A DNA stretch of 64,000 bases, from the NCBI GenBank assembly GCA_003220495.1, contig QHSP01000050.1:19756-83755 (forward strand), given 5' to 3'. Shown piece by piece: positions 8,951 to 18,616 of this stretch. How positions within the stretch are numbered: position 1 is the stretch's first letter; each line of letters starts with the position of its first letter. A program made the position numbers and the translations under genes. The notes under the pieces are model-generated. The model was given only the letters and a program-made list of their open reading frames with translations, did not search any database and was not told where the DNA came from. This DNA is from Candidatus Rokuibacteriota bacterium. GTDB lineage: Bacteria > Methylomirabilota > Methylomirabilia > Rokubacteriales > CSP1-6.

Positions 8951-9861
8951 GCGTTCCGCTCAGCGCCCGCACCATGGACCTCGCCGAGGCGCGCAGTCCG
9001 GCCAGGCGCGAATGGGCCGTGTTCGCCCGCCGTCTCGCTCGGCGGCGGACGGCGCTCTTCGGACTGGTGGTCGTCACGCTCGTGATCGTCTCGGCGCTCG
9101 GCGCGTCGTGGCTCTCCCCGTACGATCCGATCGAGCAGAACATCACGAACCGGCTGAGAGCCCCGGGCTCGCTCGACGCGGCCGGCCGCGCGCACCTCTT
9201 CGGCACCGATCATCTCGGCCGCGACCTGCTGGCTCGCATGATCTTCGGCGCGCGCCCCGCGCTGATGGTCGGCTTCGCCGCCGTCGCGATCTCCGGCTTG
9301 CTCGGAATGGCCGTCGGGCTGATCTCCGGCTACTTCGGTGGGGCGATCGACGACGTGTTCATGCGGCTGGCCGACATCCAGCTCGCGTTTCCGTTCATCT
9401 TGCTCGCCATCGCGGTGATCGGCGTCCTCGGACCGAGCCTGCCCGTCATCATCGTGGTCATCGGTGTCTCGAGCTGGGTCGTGTACGCGCGCGTCGTGCG
9501 CGGCGCGGTGCTCTCCCTGCGAGAGCGCGAGTTCGTCCAGGCGGCGCACGCCCTCGGGAGCCGCGACGGCCGCGTCCTCGTGCGCCACATCCTGCCGAAC
9601 GCCTTCACGCCGTGGCTCGTCGTCGCGACGCTCGACATGGCACGCGTGATCGTGATCGAGTCGGCGCTGTCCTTCCTGGGGCTCGGAGTCCAGCCACCGA
9701 CGCCGACGTGGGGCGGGATGCTCGCCGACGGCCGCGTCTACATCTCGACCGCGTGGTGGTTGGCGACGTTCCCTGGCCTGGCCATTCTGGTCACCGTGCT
9801 CGGGATCAATCTCTTCGGTGACGGGTTGCGGGATACTCTCGATCCTCGCTTGAAGCTCTAG
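8947..9861 (+). CDS. ABC transporter permease, DppC/OppC type
   Basis: Second permease subunit, 304 residues. OppC_N segment (FARRLARRRTALFGLVVVTL), then the signature HLFGTDHLGRDLLARMIFGARPALMVG and the cytoplasmic EAA loop REFVQAAHALGSRDGRVLVRHILPN. The C-terminal PTWGGMLADGR and the ending LDPRLKL are typical of this subunit. GTG 8947 overlaps the previous stop (GTGA), which supports translational coupling; ATG 8974 is an alternative start. Confidence 0.93.
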   Translation: MSVPLSARTMDLAEARSPARREWAVFARRLARRRTALFGLVVVTLVIVSALGASWLSPYDPIEQNITNRLRAPGSLDAAGRAHLFGTDHLGRDLLARMIFGARPALMVGFAAVAISGLLGMAVGLISGYFGGAIDDVFMRLADIQLAFPFILLAIAVIGVLGPSLPVIIVVIGVSSWVVYARVVRGAVLSLREREFVQAAHALGSRDGRVLVRHILPNAFTPWLVVATLDMARVIVIESALSFLGLGVQPPTPTWGGMLADGRVYISTAWWLATFPGLAILVTVLGINLFGDGLRDTLDPRLKL

Positions 9862-10205
9862 GTCGTCCAGGTCCGGGCGCTGAGGCGGTGGGGCTGGGGA
9901 GGCCTGGGCCATCCTGTGTAGGCAGCATTGCCTAGGCCCAAAACCCATGGTGCCGTCTCAAACGATAGAGGAAGCGGTCAGGATGGCCCAGGCCTCCCCA
10001 GCCTCACCGCCCCCGCGCCCGGCCGTTGCGGCTGGGCTCCGGCGGTCGAGGGCTCGCACGCCTAGCACCTAAGAAACCCTGCCAACGTGGGATGGGCGCG
10101 GCCACCCGGTTGCCTTCGCGCGTAGTTCGGCGGATCGAGGGCGCGCGACCTCCCGTGCTGGTCCCGGCTCACTCTGACCCCGTTGGCTCTGACCTCGCGC
10201 GTGTT
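9862..10205 (+). other. 344-bp gene-free region between convergent genes
   Basis: No coding sequence is supported here. It holds the large inverted repeat at 9885-10010 and a small hairpin in its loop (9919-9934: TAGGCA, GCAT, TGCCTA). A short direct repeat CTCTGACC lies near 10175-10197. The rest is GC-rich with no other pattern that I see. Confidence 0.7.
9885..10010. repeat. Long inverted repeat, 32-nt arms with a 62-nt loop
   Basis: Arm 9885-9916 and arm 9979-10010 are reverse complements over 32 positions except one, which would be a G-U pair in RNA. The core is GGCTGGGGAGGCCTGGGCCA on the left arm. The loop contains a second 6-bp hairpin (9919-9934). It lies between two convergent genes and has no T tract, so it may be a bidirectional terminator, a structured RNA or the remains of a small palindromic mobile element. 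Confidence 0.85.
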
Positions 10206-10805
10206 TTATGGGCGAGGGGGCGAGTGGTGGCGGGCGTATATCGAGCGAGCGAGGAGGAGGATGGCGGCGACGGGGACCGATAACCAGAGGATGCCTGAGG
10301 AGACGCCGGTGAGGGCGTTGAGGACGAGGAAGGCGATGCCGCCGATGAGGGCGGTCCAGAGCAGGAGGGTCGTGGCGCGGTCGATCGCGATGCGCCAGCC
10401 GATTGCGGCGAGGAGCATCGCGACCAGCGCCCCGACGCCGTCGATCGCGACGTCCATGGCCGTCGCGGTTCGCGTCGGCACGAGCGACTGACGCGCTTCG
10501 TCGAGCACCGCCCAGCCCAGGCTGATCGCGAATGCCGTCAGCGCGGCGGCGCGCCGGGGCTGTCGGCGGCCCAGCGCGAAGGCGCGATACCAGAGTGTCG
10601 CCAGCACCGCGTATTCCGTGAGGTGCCCGGCCTTGCGCACGAGCCCGTGCAGGGCGGCGAGCTGGGATGGCGTCGCCGACGGCGCCATCAGACGAAGGAG
10701 GGGCACGAGCCAGTGAGCGGTATGCTGGGCGCTCCCCACGTCGGACGAAAACACCATGATCGCCGCCATCCACAGGGCCGGAGGGAGCCAGTACGCGAGG
10801 GGCAC
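10206..10805 (-). CDS. VanZ-family membrane protein
   Basis: 199 residues from GTG 10805. VanZ-like pattern: N-terminal WLPPALWMAAIMVFSSDVGS, then GLVRKAGHLTEYAVLATLWYRAF with the conserved His/Glu pair, and SLGWAVLDEARQSLVPTRTA with the family's Asp-Glu and Gln. About five to six membrane helices. VanZ is linked to teicoplanin resistance in enterococci, but most bacterial homologues have no known function. A TATCAT box six bases upstream of the GTG suggests a leaderless transcript. The open frame continues upstream to 10937, where it overlaps mrfA and is not credible. Confidence 0.85.
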   Translation of the reverse strand: MPLAYWLPPALWMAAIMVFSSDVGSAQHTAHWLVPLLRLMAPSATPSQLAALHGLVRKAGHLTEYAVLATLWYRAFALGRRQPRRAAALTAFAISLGWAVLDEARQSLVPTRTATAMDVAIDGVGALVAMLLAAIGWRIAIDRATTLLLWTALIGGIAFLVLNALTGVSSGILWLSVPVAAILLLARSIYARHHSPPRP

Positions 10806-10811
10806 GCCGCC

Positions 10812-10817
10812 ATGATA
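10812..10817 (-). promoter_or_regulatory. -10 element of the vanZ-like gene
   Basis: TATCAT on the minus strand, six bases before the GTG start at 10805. There is no Shine-Dalgarno between, consistent with leaderless transcription. Confidence 0.4.
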
Positions 10818-10865
10818 CAAACAGCGGCTACCGCACCGATCTGAGCGAGAAGTCGGCGCCCGCCG

Positions 10866-10874
10866 TGCTAGAGT
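10866..10874 (+). promoter_or_regulatory. Extended -10 element of mrfA
   Basis: TGC followed by TAGAGT (10869-10874), seven bases before ATG 10882. The divergent vanZ-like -10 is about 50 bases away, so both promoters fit in the 76-bp gap. Confidence 0.4.
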
Positions 10875-10881
10875 GGCCGCG

Positions 10882-13227
10882 ATGCTCGGCCGGATCCTCG
10901 ACGATCTGCTGACCTCACCGTCGACGGGGCCGTGCATTACGGCGACGCGTCACTTCCCCGCGCGGCCCCCTGTCCTGGCGCCGTTCCCCGCGTCGCTCGA
11001 TCCGCGAATCGGCGACGCGCTGCGTGCGCGGGGAATCGGCGAGCTTTATTCGCACCAGGCGCGTGCGTGGGACCTGGTCGCGAAGGGCCAGAACGTGGTC
11101 GTCGTCACGCCGACCGCCTCGGGCAAGACCCTCTGCTACAACCTGCCCGCGCTCCAGGCGCTCGTGCACCAGCCGGACGCGCGGATCCTCTATCTGTTTC
11201 CCACGAAGGCGCTCGCTCAGGATCAGCTGGCCGAGCTGGAAGAGCTCGCCCGGCAGCTGCCCGAGATGCGGATGTTCACCTACGACGGCGACACGCCCCA
11301 GGACGCGCGGCGCGCGGTCCGCGCGCGGGCGAACCTCGTCCTCACGAACCCGGACATGCTCCACTCGGGGATCCTGCCGCATCACACCAAGTGGGCGACG
11401 CTCTTCCAGAACCTTCGCTACGTCGTGATCGACGAGCTGCACGCGTATCGTGGCGTCTTCGGCTCGCATCTCGCCAACGTGCTGCGTCGGCTCCGTCGCA
11501 TCTGCCGGCACTACGGCTCGGCGCCCCAGTTCATCATGGCGTCCGCGACGATCGCGAACCCGGGCGAGCTGGCCAGTCGCCTCATCGGCGAGCCCGTCGA
11601 CGAGATCACCGAGAGCGGCGCGCCGACGGGCGACAAGGTGTTCGTCTGCTACAACCCGCCGGTCGTCAACCCCGAGCTCGGAATCCGCGCGCCGTACATC
11701 GGCGAAGCGGCGAAGCTCGCGCTGCGGTTCCTCAAGGAGAAGATCGCCACGATTGTCTTCGCGCAGAGCCGCCTCGCCACCGAAGTCCTGTTGACTGCGA
11801 TCAAGAGCGGCGTCGCCGACAAGACGGGCGATAGCGGAATCGTGCGAGGATATCGGGGCGGCTACCTGCCGACGCGTCGCCGGGCGGTCGAGAAGGGCTT
11901 GCGCGAGGGCGAGGTGCTCGGGGTCGTCTCGACCAACGCGCTCGAGCTCGGCGTCGACATCGGTCACCTCGACGTGGCGGTGCTCGCCGGCTATCCCGGC
12001 GGCATCGCGTCGCTCTGGCAGCAGGCCGGACGCGCCGGGCGTCGGAGCGGCCGGTCGGCGGCCGTCCTGGTGGCGACGAGCGCGCCGCTGGACCAGTTCA
12101 TGGTCACGCATCCCGAGTACCTGTTCGGAACGCCGCCGGAGCACGCGCGCGTGAACCCGAACAACCCGTTCATCCTCGTGAACCACCTGAAGTGCGCCGC
12201 GTTCGAGCTGCCGATCGCCGAGGACGAGCGGTTCGGGGAGCTCGACGTCCGGAAGTTCCTGTCGGCGCTCGACGACGAGGGGGTGCTGCACCATGCCGGG
12301 CGCCACTGGCACTGGGCGGCCGAGACCTACCCGGCCGACCACACGTCGCTCCGCACCGTCACGACCGACAACTTCCTCGTGATCGACACCACGGCGCGCG
12401 ACGAGAAGCAGACGAAGCGCCGCCAGATCATCGCCGAGGTGGATTGGGGCAGCGCGTTCGCGACGATCTATCCCAAGGCGATCTACCTCGTCGAGAGCGA
12501 GCCCTACGAGGTTCAGGAGCTCCACTTCCGCGAGGACGAGGAGAAGGTGGCGTACGTCAAGCGCGTCGCCGTCGATTACTTCACCGACGCGGTGAGCGCG
12601 AAGGGCGTCTGGATCCTCCAGCGCCTGGCCGAGGCCCCGCCGGCGCCGTACCTCGCCGAGCAAGGCGAGGTGCTGGTGGCCGAGAAGGTCGTCGGCTTCA
12701 AGAAGATCAAGATGGGGACGCTCGAGAACGTCGGCTCGGGCGAGGTCGAGCTGCCCCAGCAAGAGATGCAGACGACGGCCGCGTGGATCACCGTCGGACC
12801 TGACACCCTGGCGCGGGTCGGTTCGTCGCGGGAAGAACTGATCGACGGGCTGCGCGCGGTGACGTACCTGCTTCATCACCTGGCGCCGATCTTCCTGCTC
12901 TGCGACATCCGCGACCTCGGCTCCTGGCTCGGCGACACCACGCCCGCGACGAGCGGCGCCGTGGCGACCCGCGAATCGACGAAGCGTCGGCTGATGGACG
13001 CCGCGCAGTTCAACCCGACCATCTACCTCTACGACTCCCATGCGGGAGGCATCGGTCTCGCCGAGCACCTGTTCGAGATCCTGCCCGACCTCTTGCGCCG
13101 TGGGCTCGAGACACTCGAGACGTGCGCCTGCCGCGACGGCTGTCCCTCGTGCGTCGGGCCCGTGAACGAAGTGGGCCGCAGGGCCAAGCGCACGGCGCGG
13201 GCGCTCCTGCGCGCGCTGACCGACTGA
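10882..13227 (+). CDS. mrfA: DEAD/DEAH-box DNA helicase with DUF1998, MrfA/YprA family
   Basis: 781 residues. Two RecA-like domains: Walker A TPTASGKTLCYN (about 79), Walker B/DExH-type IDELHAYRGVFGSH, motif III SATIANPGELA, motif VI region WQQAGRAGRRSGRSA. The C-terminal DUF1998 ends in a four-Cys zinc site, CACRDGCPSCVGP. B. subtilis MrfA acts with the exonuclease MrfB in mitomycin-adduct repair, and the next gene here is an MrfB homologue, so I infer the same role. ATG 10882 is chosen; GTG 10873 in the same frame is less well placed for the promoter. Confidence 0.9.
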   Translation: MLGRILDDLLTSPSTGPCITATRHFPARPPVLAPFPASLDPRIGDALRARGIGELYSHQARAWDLVAKGQNVVVVTPTASGKTLCYNLPALQALVHQPDARILYLFPTKALAQDQLAELEELARQLPEMRMFTYDGDTPQDARRAVRARANLVLTNPDMLHSGILPHHTKWATLFQNLRYVVIDELHAYRGVFGSHLANVLRRLRRICRHYGSAPQFIMASATIANPGELASRLIGEPVDEITESGAPTGDKVFVCYNPPVVNPELGIRAPYIGEAAKLALRFLKEKIATIVFAQSRLATEVLLTAIKSGVADKTGDSGIVRGYRGGYLPTRRRAVEKGLREGEVLGVVSTNALELGVDIGHLDVAVLAGYPGGIASLWQQAGRAGRRSGRSAAVLVATSAPLDQFMVTHPEYLFGTPPEHARVNPNNPFILVNHLKCAAFELPIAEDERFGELDVRKFLSALDDEGVLHHAGRHWHWAAETYPADHTSLRTVTTDNFLVIDTTARDEKQTKRRQIIAEVDWGSAFATIYPKAIYLVESEPYEVQELHFREDEEKVAYVKRVAVDYFTDAVSAKGVWILQRLAEAPPAPYLAEQGEVLVAEKVVGFKKIKMGTLENVGSGEVELPQQEMQTTAAWITVGPDTLARVGSSREELIDGLRAVTYLLHHLAPIFLLCDIRDLGSWLGDTTPATSGAVATRESTKRRLMDAAQFNPTIYLYDSHAGGIGLAEHLFEILPDLLRRGLETLETCACRDGCPSCVGPVNEVGRRAKRTARALLRALTD

Positions 13228-13233
13228 GGTCGC

Positions 13234-14436
13234 GTGGCCGCTCACTCGCTCGACGATCTCCGTCGCGTCATCCGCCGCATCGAGACGCGGCGTCCCAAGC
13301 GCCCGGCTCCTCAGCCGATCGAAGAGGTACTGGGCGGCGGGCTGGTCGACACCGGCGAGGGGCAGCTCCTGGTGGTGCGCCGCGAGTTTCCGCTCTCGCA
13401 CCAGCACGGCCGTCAGACGCTCGGCGCCGTGCTCGAGGCGCCCCTCGATCTCCTGAGCGCGGTGGCGCGCGCCGAGCCTCCCGTCGAGGACGCGCGGCGG
13501 CTCCTCTTCCTCGACGCCGAGACGACGGGGCTCGCCGGTGGCACCGGCACGTACGCGTTCCTGGTCGGCACCGCCTGGCTCGAGGACGACCGCCTGGTGC
13601 TGACTCAGCACTTCATGCGCGACTTCGACGAAGAGCCGGCGCTGCTGGCGGCCTTACGTCCGCTCCTGGAACGGGCGAGCGGCCTGGTGACCTTCAACGG
13701 GGCGACCTTCGATCTGCCGCTGCTCGAGACGCGCTTCCTCATGACGCGGCGGCGCTGGCCGGCCACCCTGGCGCACCTCGACCTCTTGCGTCCGGCGCGG
13801 CGGGTGTGGACGTCGTGCCTGGCCGATTGCCGCCTGGCGACGCTCGAGCGCGAGGTGGTCGGCGTCGTCCGCGAAGACGACATCCCCGGCGGCTTGATTC
13901 CGGCGCTCTACTTCGACTTCCTCCGCTCGCGAAGAGCCGCGCCGCTCGGTCGCGTGCTCGCCCACAACCGTGACGACATCCTCACCCTGGTGGCGCTCCT
14001 CGGCTGGTTCGGGAAAGCGCTGACGTCCCGCGCGGAGCTGACGGCCGGCGAGCTCGGCGGCCTCGGGCGGCTCTGGGAGCCGGTGGACGTCGAGCGCGCG
14101 CTCGACTGTTATCGCGCCGCGCTCGGGGCCGGGCTCTCGGGCGCGCCGGCGCAGGTCGTGCGTCTCCAGCTGGCGAGGTGGGAAAAGCGCTTCGCCCGGT
14201 GGGACGCGGCGTGCTCGCTGTGGGAGGAGGCGGCGCGCGACACGGGATTCGACCCGCGCCCGTGGGAAGAGCTGGCCAAGTTCCACGAGCACCGCCGCCG
14301 CGACTTCGTCGCCGCCCGCGCGGTCGTCGAGGACGCGCTGGGCCTCGCCGAGGATGCCGGCGTGTCCTCGCGCGTGCGCGAGGCGTTCGCCTACCGCCGC
14401 GCTCGACTAGACCGGCGCCTCCTGGCGCGCGGCTGA
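13234..14436 (+). CDS. mrfB: DEDD-type 3'-5' exonuclease, MrfB/YprB family, with C-terminal TPR-like part
   Basis: 400 residues. RNase H-like exonuclease domain about 85-260: motif I LFLDAETTGLAGGTGTYAFL (Asp, Glu), motif II LVTFNGATFDLPLLETR, motif III VLAHNRDDILTLVALL (His/Asp). The C-terminal ~130 residues are helical and TPR-like, as in YprB. GTG start at 13234, six bases after mrfA; together they form an mrfAB operon. Likely partner of the helicase in DNA-adduct repair; nuclease polarity and substrate come from the B. subtilis family, not from this sequence. Confidence 0.88.
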   Translation: MAAHSLDDLRRVIRRIETRRPKRPAPQPIEEVLGGGLVDTGEGQLLVVRREFPLSHQHGRQTLGAVLEAPLDLLSAVARAEPPVEDARRLLFLDAETTGLAGGTGTYAFLVGTAWLEDDRLVLTQHFMRDFDEEPALLAALRPLLERASGLVTFNGATFDLPLLETRFLMTRRRWPATLAHLDLLRPARRVWTSCLADCRLATLEREVVGVVREDDIPGGLIPALYFDFLRSRRAAPLGRVLAHNRDDILTLVALLGWFGKALTSRAELTAGELGGLGRLWEPVDVERALDCYRAALGAGLSGAPAQVVRLQLARWEKRFARWDAACSLWEEAARDTGFDPRPWEELAKFHEHRRRDFVAARAVVEDALGLAEDAGVSSRVREAFAYRRARLDRRLLARG

Positions 14437-14441
14437 GGCTC

Positions 14442-14936
14442 GTGGCGGTTCCGCCGCCTCGTGACGAGCTCGCGAGGGCGTGCCGGACGATGCAGGTGAT
14501 CGGCGGGGCACTGCTCGCGAGCCTCGGTACCTACGCCTTCGTCGTCGCCCAGATCCAGCGGACTCACGCTCCCTTTGCTGGCTTCGCTCCCGGCGTGCCC
14601 CACGACCCTCTGCGCTTGGTCTTCGCCGCGCTCGCGCTCGCAGGTCTCGGAGTCGCCCGCGTCGTCCAGCGGTCGGTTCTCGCGAACGCGGCACTCCCGC
14701 CGCTTGGTCGTCTTCGCACCGCGGCCATCGCGGCCCTGGCCCTGTGCGAGGCGATCGCGATCTACGGGTTCGTGTTGTTCATGCTCGCGGGTCGTGCGAG
14801 CGACTACTACGTCTTCGCCGCGCTCGCCCTGGTGGGGTTCGTCCTGTATTTCCCGCGCCGCGAGGCGTGGGAAGCGCGTGCGCGCGAGATGACGCGTGAC
14901 GACGCCGCGCGCGGGATCAGGCCGCCGGGAACGTGA
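14442..14936 (+). CDS. Small four-helix membrane protein with a V/F-type ATPase c-subunit-like motif
   Basis: 164 residues from GTG 14442, five bases after mrfB. Four hydrophobic segments, about residues 20-36, 53-72, 89-110 and 118-134. The third carries ALCEAIAIYGFVLFMLAG, which resembles the proton-carrying helix of c/K subunits (Glu in membrane, then IYG). No other ATPase subunit gene is near, and the charged tail (WEARAREMTRDDAARG) is not typical of subunit c. Function unknown; the resemblance may reflect convergence. Confidence 0.65.
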   Translation: MAVPPPRDELARACRTMQVIGGALLASLGTYAFVVAQIQRTHAPFAGFAPGVPHDPLRLVFAALALAGLGVARVVQRSVLANAALPPLGRLRTAAIAALALCEAIAIYGFVLFMLAGRASDYYVFAALALVGFVLYFPRREAWEARAREMTRDDAARGIRPPGT

Positions 14937-14951
14937 CGACGTGGAGGATGC

Positions 14952-15911
14952 TCAGGGCACCGGGGTCAGCGGCGGCTTGCCGTCGAGGACGGCCAGGCAG
15001 TTGCGGACGGCCAAGGTCGCCATCGCCACACGCGTGTCGAACGAAGCGCTCGCGATGTGCGGCGCGAGCACGACATTCTTCAACGGCGCCAGGCCCGGGT
15101 GCACCTTCGGCTCCTCTTCGAAGACGTCGAGGCCCGCGCCGGCGATCCATCCTTCCTTGAGGGCCCGCACGAGCGCCCCCTCATCCACGACGGGTCCGCG
15201 GGCGGCGTTCACGAGCACGGCTGACTTCTTCATCAGCCGCAGCGTGCGCTCGTTCATGAGGTGACGGGTCTCGGGCAAGAGCGGCGTGTGAAGGCTGACG
15301 AAGTCGGCCTCCGCCAGGAGGGGCTCCAGATCCATCCGGGTCGCTCGCAGCTCGCGCTCGACGGCGACATCGGCCCGGAGGGCGTCCTGGTAGAGGACCC
15401 GCATATTGAAGCCGAGCGCGCGCCGTGCGACCGCCCGTCCGATGCGCCCGAACCCGACGACGCCCAGGGTCTTTCCGTGGACGTCGGCACCCCACAGGAG
15501 ATCCCACTCCCAGCGCTGCCACTGGCCGGAGCGCGCGAAATGATCGGCCTCGACGACACGCCGCGCCGCCGCCATCAACAAGGTCCACGCGAAGTCCGCG
15601 GTGGTCTCGGTGAGGACGTCCGGAGTGTTGGTGACGACGACCCCGCGACGGCGCGCCGCCGCGAGGTCGATGTTGTTGTAGCCGACCGCGACGTTCGCGA
15701 CGACTTTCACGGTGGGCGCCGCGGCCAGGACCTCGTCATCGATCGCGCTGATGATGTGGCAAATCAGCCCGTCCTTGCCCCGAAGCCGGGCGATCAGCTC
15801 GGCCTTGGAGAGCCCCGTTTGGGCGCTGTGGTAGTCCACGGCCACGTCCCCCGGAATTATCCCGATGGCTTCGGCCGGTAAGACATTGGAAATAAAGATA
15901 CTTTTGGCCAT
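14952..15911 (-). CDS. D-isomer-specific 2-hydroxyacid dehydrogenase (glyoxylate/hydroxypyruvate reductase type)
   Basis: 319 residues. NAD(P)-binding GxGxxG in TLGVVGFGRIGRAVARRA (about 150). The catalytic Arg is in VNAARGPVVDEGALV, the Glu in DVFEEEPKVHP, and the His in APHIASAS. Closest in style to GyaR/GhrB, which reduce glyoxylate or hydroxypyruvate. Start ATG 15911 (MAKSIFISN) has a GAGGGGAG ribosome site; the open frame upstream runs into the CIRCE region and is rejected. A minus-strand TATACT at 15960-15965 abuts the CIRCE element, so HrcA might also affect this gene. Confidence 0.88.
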   Translation of the reverse strand: MAKSIFISNVLPAEAIGIIPGDVAVDYHSAQTGLSKAELIARLRGKDGLICHIISAIDDEVLAAAPTVKVVANVAVGYNNIDLAAARRRGVVVTNTPDVLTETTADFAWTLLMAAARRVVEADHFARSGQWQRWEWDLLWGADVHGKTLGVVGFGRIGRAVARRALGFNMRVLYQDALRADVAVERELRATRMDLEPLLAEADFVSLHTPLLPETRHLMNERTLRLMKKSAVLVNAARGPVVDEGALVRALKEGWIAGAGLDVFEEEPKVHPGLAPLKNVVLAPHIASASFDTRVAMATLAVRNCLAVLDGKPPLTPVP

Positions 15912-15966
15912 GGATCTCCCCTCGGGATTCATTTCCCCTTGCGACGGCTTGACGCCGCCAGTATAT

Positions 15967-15993
15967 TTAGCACTCGACATTTCGGAGTGCTAA
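15967..15993 (+). promoter_or_regulatory. CIRCE operator (HrcA site) upstream of groES
   Basis: Perfect match to the consensus: TTAGCACTC, nine bases, GAGTGCTAA. CIRCE binds the heat-shock repressor HrcA, so groESL here is expected to be HrcA-controlled. It is 88 bases before the groES start and lies between divergent genes. Confidence 0.97.
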
Positions 15994-16081
15994 CGAGCAT
16001 AGGCAGCTGGAGGACGGTCAAGCCCATCGCCCGCAGAAGGCTAGCGCAACATCAACAAAGCACCAAGGAGGCAGAGACATC

Positions 16082-16369
16082 ATGAAGATTCGTCCGCTGC
16101 ACGACCGCATCCTCGTCGAGCGGCTCGAGGAGCAGGAGGTCCGCCGGGGCGGGATCATCATCCCGGACACGGCCAAGGAGAAGCCGCAGGAGGGCAAGGT
16201 GATCGCCGCCGGGACGGGTAAGGTCGGCGACGACGGCAAGAAGATCCCGCTCGACGTGAAGGCCGGCGACAAGATCCTGTTCGGGAAGTACTCGGGCTCC
16301 GAGGTCAAGATCGACGACAAGGAATATCTCATCCTGCGCGAGGAAGACGTCCTCGCCATTCTCGAGTAA
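16082..16369 (+). CDS. groES: Co-chaperonin GroES
   Basis: 95 residues, standard length. [19 protein letters not shown], the mobile-loop stretch [19 protein letters not shown] and the C-terminal [13 protein letters not shown] are all canonical. Caps the GroEL cavity during protein folding in the cytosol. Fifteen bases before groEL, sharing the CIRCE-controlled promoter. Confidence 0.98.
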   Translation: MKIRPLHDRILVERLEEQEVRRGGIIIPDTAKEKPQEGKVIAAGTGKVGDDGKKIPLDVKAGDKILFGKYSGSEVKIDDKEYLILREEDVLAILE

Positions 16370-18007
<1,638 letters not shown>

Positions 18008-18014
18008 GACCATT

Positions 18015-18070
18015 CGGAGGGGGGCTTCGCCCCCTTCCGACGGGCCGAGCGGGCCTCGCGGCCCGCTCTT
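18015..18070 (+). terminator. Tandem hairpins after groEL
   Basis: First hairpin 18015-18039 (CGGAGGGGG, loop around CTTCG, CCCCCTTCCG). Second hairpin 18048-18067 (AGCGGGCC, TCGC, GGCCCGCT) followed by CTT. There is no long T tract. A third perfect hairpin lies at 18093-18111 (GCGCCGGC, AAA, GCCGGCGC). Probably the end of the groESL transcript. Confidence 0.6.
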
Positions 18071-18262
18071 GCCCTGCCTCCCCAGGATCGTTGCGCCGGC
18101 AAAGCCGGCGCTCGAAACGGAGGGAGCGAAGTTTTGGTGCTCGCGCGGTATGTCGGTGGCGGCCCGGGCCGAAAATGGTCCGGGCCGTATCATTTTGTCG
18201 GCGTTGACCTTGCACGGTTTCCGGATGTTTGATACGTTTAGGCGCTCAACTGGAGTAGGGCG

Positions 18263-18270
18263 GGAGGTGA
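18263..18270 (+). promoter_or_regulatory. Ribosome-binding site that fixes the CTG start of rpsF
   Basis: GGAGGTGA is a perfect 8-base Shine-Dalgarno, 7 bases before CTG 18278. The first in-frame GTG (18299) is 28 bases away, too far to use it. Confidence 0.75.
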
Positions 18271-18277
18271 GTGAGAA

Positions 18278-18616
18278 CTGCGACCGTACGAAGTCCTCGT
18301 GATCGTCGATCCGCGTCCAACCGATGAGGAAGTCACCGCGCTGCTCACGCAGCTCGGCGAGCAGCTCAAGACGCTCGGCGCCGAGGTCACCAAAGTCGAC
18401 AACTGGGGAAAGCGCCGGCTCGCGTACGACATCCGCAAGCAGCGCGAAGGCACGTACGCGGTGTTCGATGTTTCTGCCGAGCCCTCCATGGTGAAGGAAT
18501 TCGAGCGACAGGTGGGCCTCAACGAAAACGTGCTGCGTTACGTCAGCACGCGGGTTCCGATCCGCAAGAAGGCTCGGCCGGCCAAAACCCAGGAAGTGGT
18601 CGAGGAGGTCAGTTGA
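18278..18616 (+). CDS. rpsF: 30S ribosomal protein S6, apparent CTG start
   Basis: 112 residues if started at CTG 18278, giving (M)RPYEVLVIVDPRPTDEEV, the canonical S6 N-terminus. An in-frame TGA lies at 18272-18274 and there is no ATG, GTG or TTG between it and the CTG. The first standard start, GTG 18299, would delete beta-strand 1 and has no ribosome site. Body: WGKRRLAYDIRKQREGTY and ENVLRYVSTRVPIRKK are typical. First gene of rpsF-ssb-rpsR-rplI. Confidence 0.93.
   Translation: MRPYEVLVIVDPRPTDEEVTALLTQLGEQLKTLGAEVTKVDNWGKRRLAYDIRKQREGTYAVFDVSAEPSMVKEFERQVGLNENVLRYVSTRVPIRKKARPAKTQEVVEEVS

Noticed and set aside
10915..13611. Minus-strand open frame of about 898 codons
   Set aside because: Antisense shadow of mrfA, with no protein-like motifs.
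18299..18616. rpsF starting at GTG 18299
   Set aside because: It would lack the first beta strand of S6 and has no ribosome-binding site at a usable distance.
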